From: Citrobacter sp. FP75
GTDB taxonomy: Bacteria > Pseudomonadota > Gammaproteobacteria > Enterobacterales > Enterobacteriaceae
Assembly: GCF_018342065.1 (NCBI RefSeq)
Contig: NZ_JAFDOE010000001.1
Span: 620,001-684,000 of the forward strand
Direction of reading: 5' to 3'
Length of the DNA stretch: 64,000 nucleotides
Below are positions 63,635 through 64,000 of the stretch, piece after piece. The notes under the pieces are model-generated. The model saw only the letters and a list, made by a program, of their open reading frames with translations. It had not been told where the DNA came from and ran no database searches. Numbering within the stretch: the stretch's first letter is position 1; each line of letters opens with the position of its first letter. The translations under genes and the position numbers were made by a program.

Positions 63635-64000
63635 ATGAATTCTCTGTTTGCCAGTACGGCCCGTGGGCTGGAAGAGCTGTTAAAAACTGAACTGGAAAAC
63701 CTCGGTGCCGCGGAGTGCCAGGTGGTTCAGGGTGGGGTCCATTTTAAGGGCGACACGCGGCTTGTTTACCAGAGCCTGATGTGGAGCCGCCTGGCCTCGC
63801 GCATTATCCTGCCGATGGGAGAGTGCAAGGTCTATAGCGATCTTGATCTGTACCTCGGCGTTCAGGCAATCGACTGGACAGAGATATTTAATCCTGGTGC
63901 GACGTTTGCTGTGCATTTTAGCGGCCTGAACGAAACCATTCGCAACAGCCAGTACGGCGCATTAAAAGTAAAGGATGCAATTGTCGATGCCTTTACGCGT
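63635..64000 (+). CDS. rlmL: 23S rRNA G2445 methyltransferase RlmL (RlmKL), N-terminal part
   Basis: Only the first 122 codons are within the window, and no stop is reached. They begin [20 protein letters not shown] and continue with [20 protein letters not shown] and [20 protein letters not shown], the THUMP/ferredoxin-like N-terminus of RlmKL. In E. coli the full protein (about 700 residues) methylates G2445 and G2069 of 23S rRNA. It is divergent from ycbX. Confidence 0.95.
   Translation, partial: MNSLFASTARGLEELLKTELENLGAAECQVVQGGVHFKGDTRLVYQSLMWSRLASRIILPMGECKVYSDLDLYLGVQAIDWTEIFNPGATFAVHFSGLNETIRNSQYGALKVKDAIVDAFTR

Overview
The window is a stretch of enterobacterial chromosome carrying one intact-looking P2-type prophage of about 32.4 kb. 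The host gene order (lpxK-ycaQ-ycaR-kdsB-ycbJ-elyC-cmoM-mukFEB-ldtD-mepK-gloC // aspC-ompF-asnS-pncB-pepN-ssuBCDAE-pyrD-zapC-ycbX-rlmL) is that of the Escherichia/Citrobacter group, and the proteins look very close to the E. coli ones. An ssu operon is present, there is no fimbrial cluster between ssuE and pyrD, and LdtD has a short linker. Together these suggest Citrobacter or a close relative rather than E. coli K-12 or Salmonella; this is inference from memory of gene content.

Left host arm (1-15022): the end of lpxK, a DNA crosslink glycosylase (ycaQ), KDO activation (kdsB), an envelope factor (elyC), a tRNA-modification methyltransferase (cmoM), the complete MukFEB condensin operon, and two enzymes of the 3-3 peptidoglycan crosslink cycle (ldtD makes the crosslinks, mepK cuts them), then gloC.

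Prophage (15023-47448): flanked by a 23-bp direct repeat that lies inside the rho-independent terminator between gloC and aspC. From left to right: integrase and a P2-type C repressor (minus strand), an operator region with five TCTAA(T/C) sites about 20 bp apart, cox, small AT-rich early genes, a DEDD exonuclease, a Dam-type and a Dcm-type methyltransferase, the HUH replication endonuclease gpA with further accessory genes, and Ogr. Next come portal and terminase (minus strand) divergent from scaffold, capsid, terminase small subunit, head completion, tail completion, sheath, tube, holin, E/E' chaperone with a probable -1 frameshift, tape measure, baseplate, tail fibre and assembly chaperone, a lipoprotein, a T4-type lysozyme and a hub-spike fusion. 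The right end has a roughly 600-bp non-coding, repeat-containing stretch (candidate cos region) and a zinc-ribbon membrane protein gene on the opposite strand. Tail and lysis gene order differs from phage P2 itself.

Right host arm (47449-64000): aspC, the ompF porin with a long regulatory region, asnS, pncB with a NadR-like box, pepN, the ssuEADCB alkanesulfonate operon, pyrD with a PurR box and leader hairpin, zapC, ycbX and the start of rlmL.

The most unusual signals are a 253-codon open frame lying wholly inside the dcm gene and carrying repeated GWPTPAA and WLMGLP motifs, the regularly spaced operator array, the AACGATCA repeats next to a possible cos site, a three-hairpin intergenic element in the early region, and accessory genes placed between head genes and at the right end.
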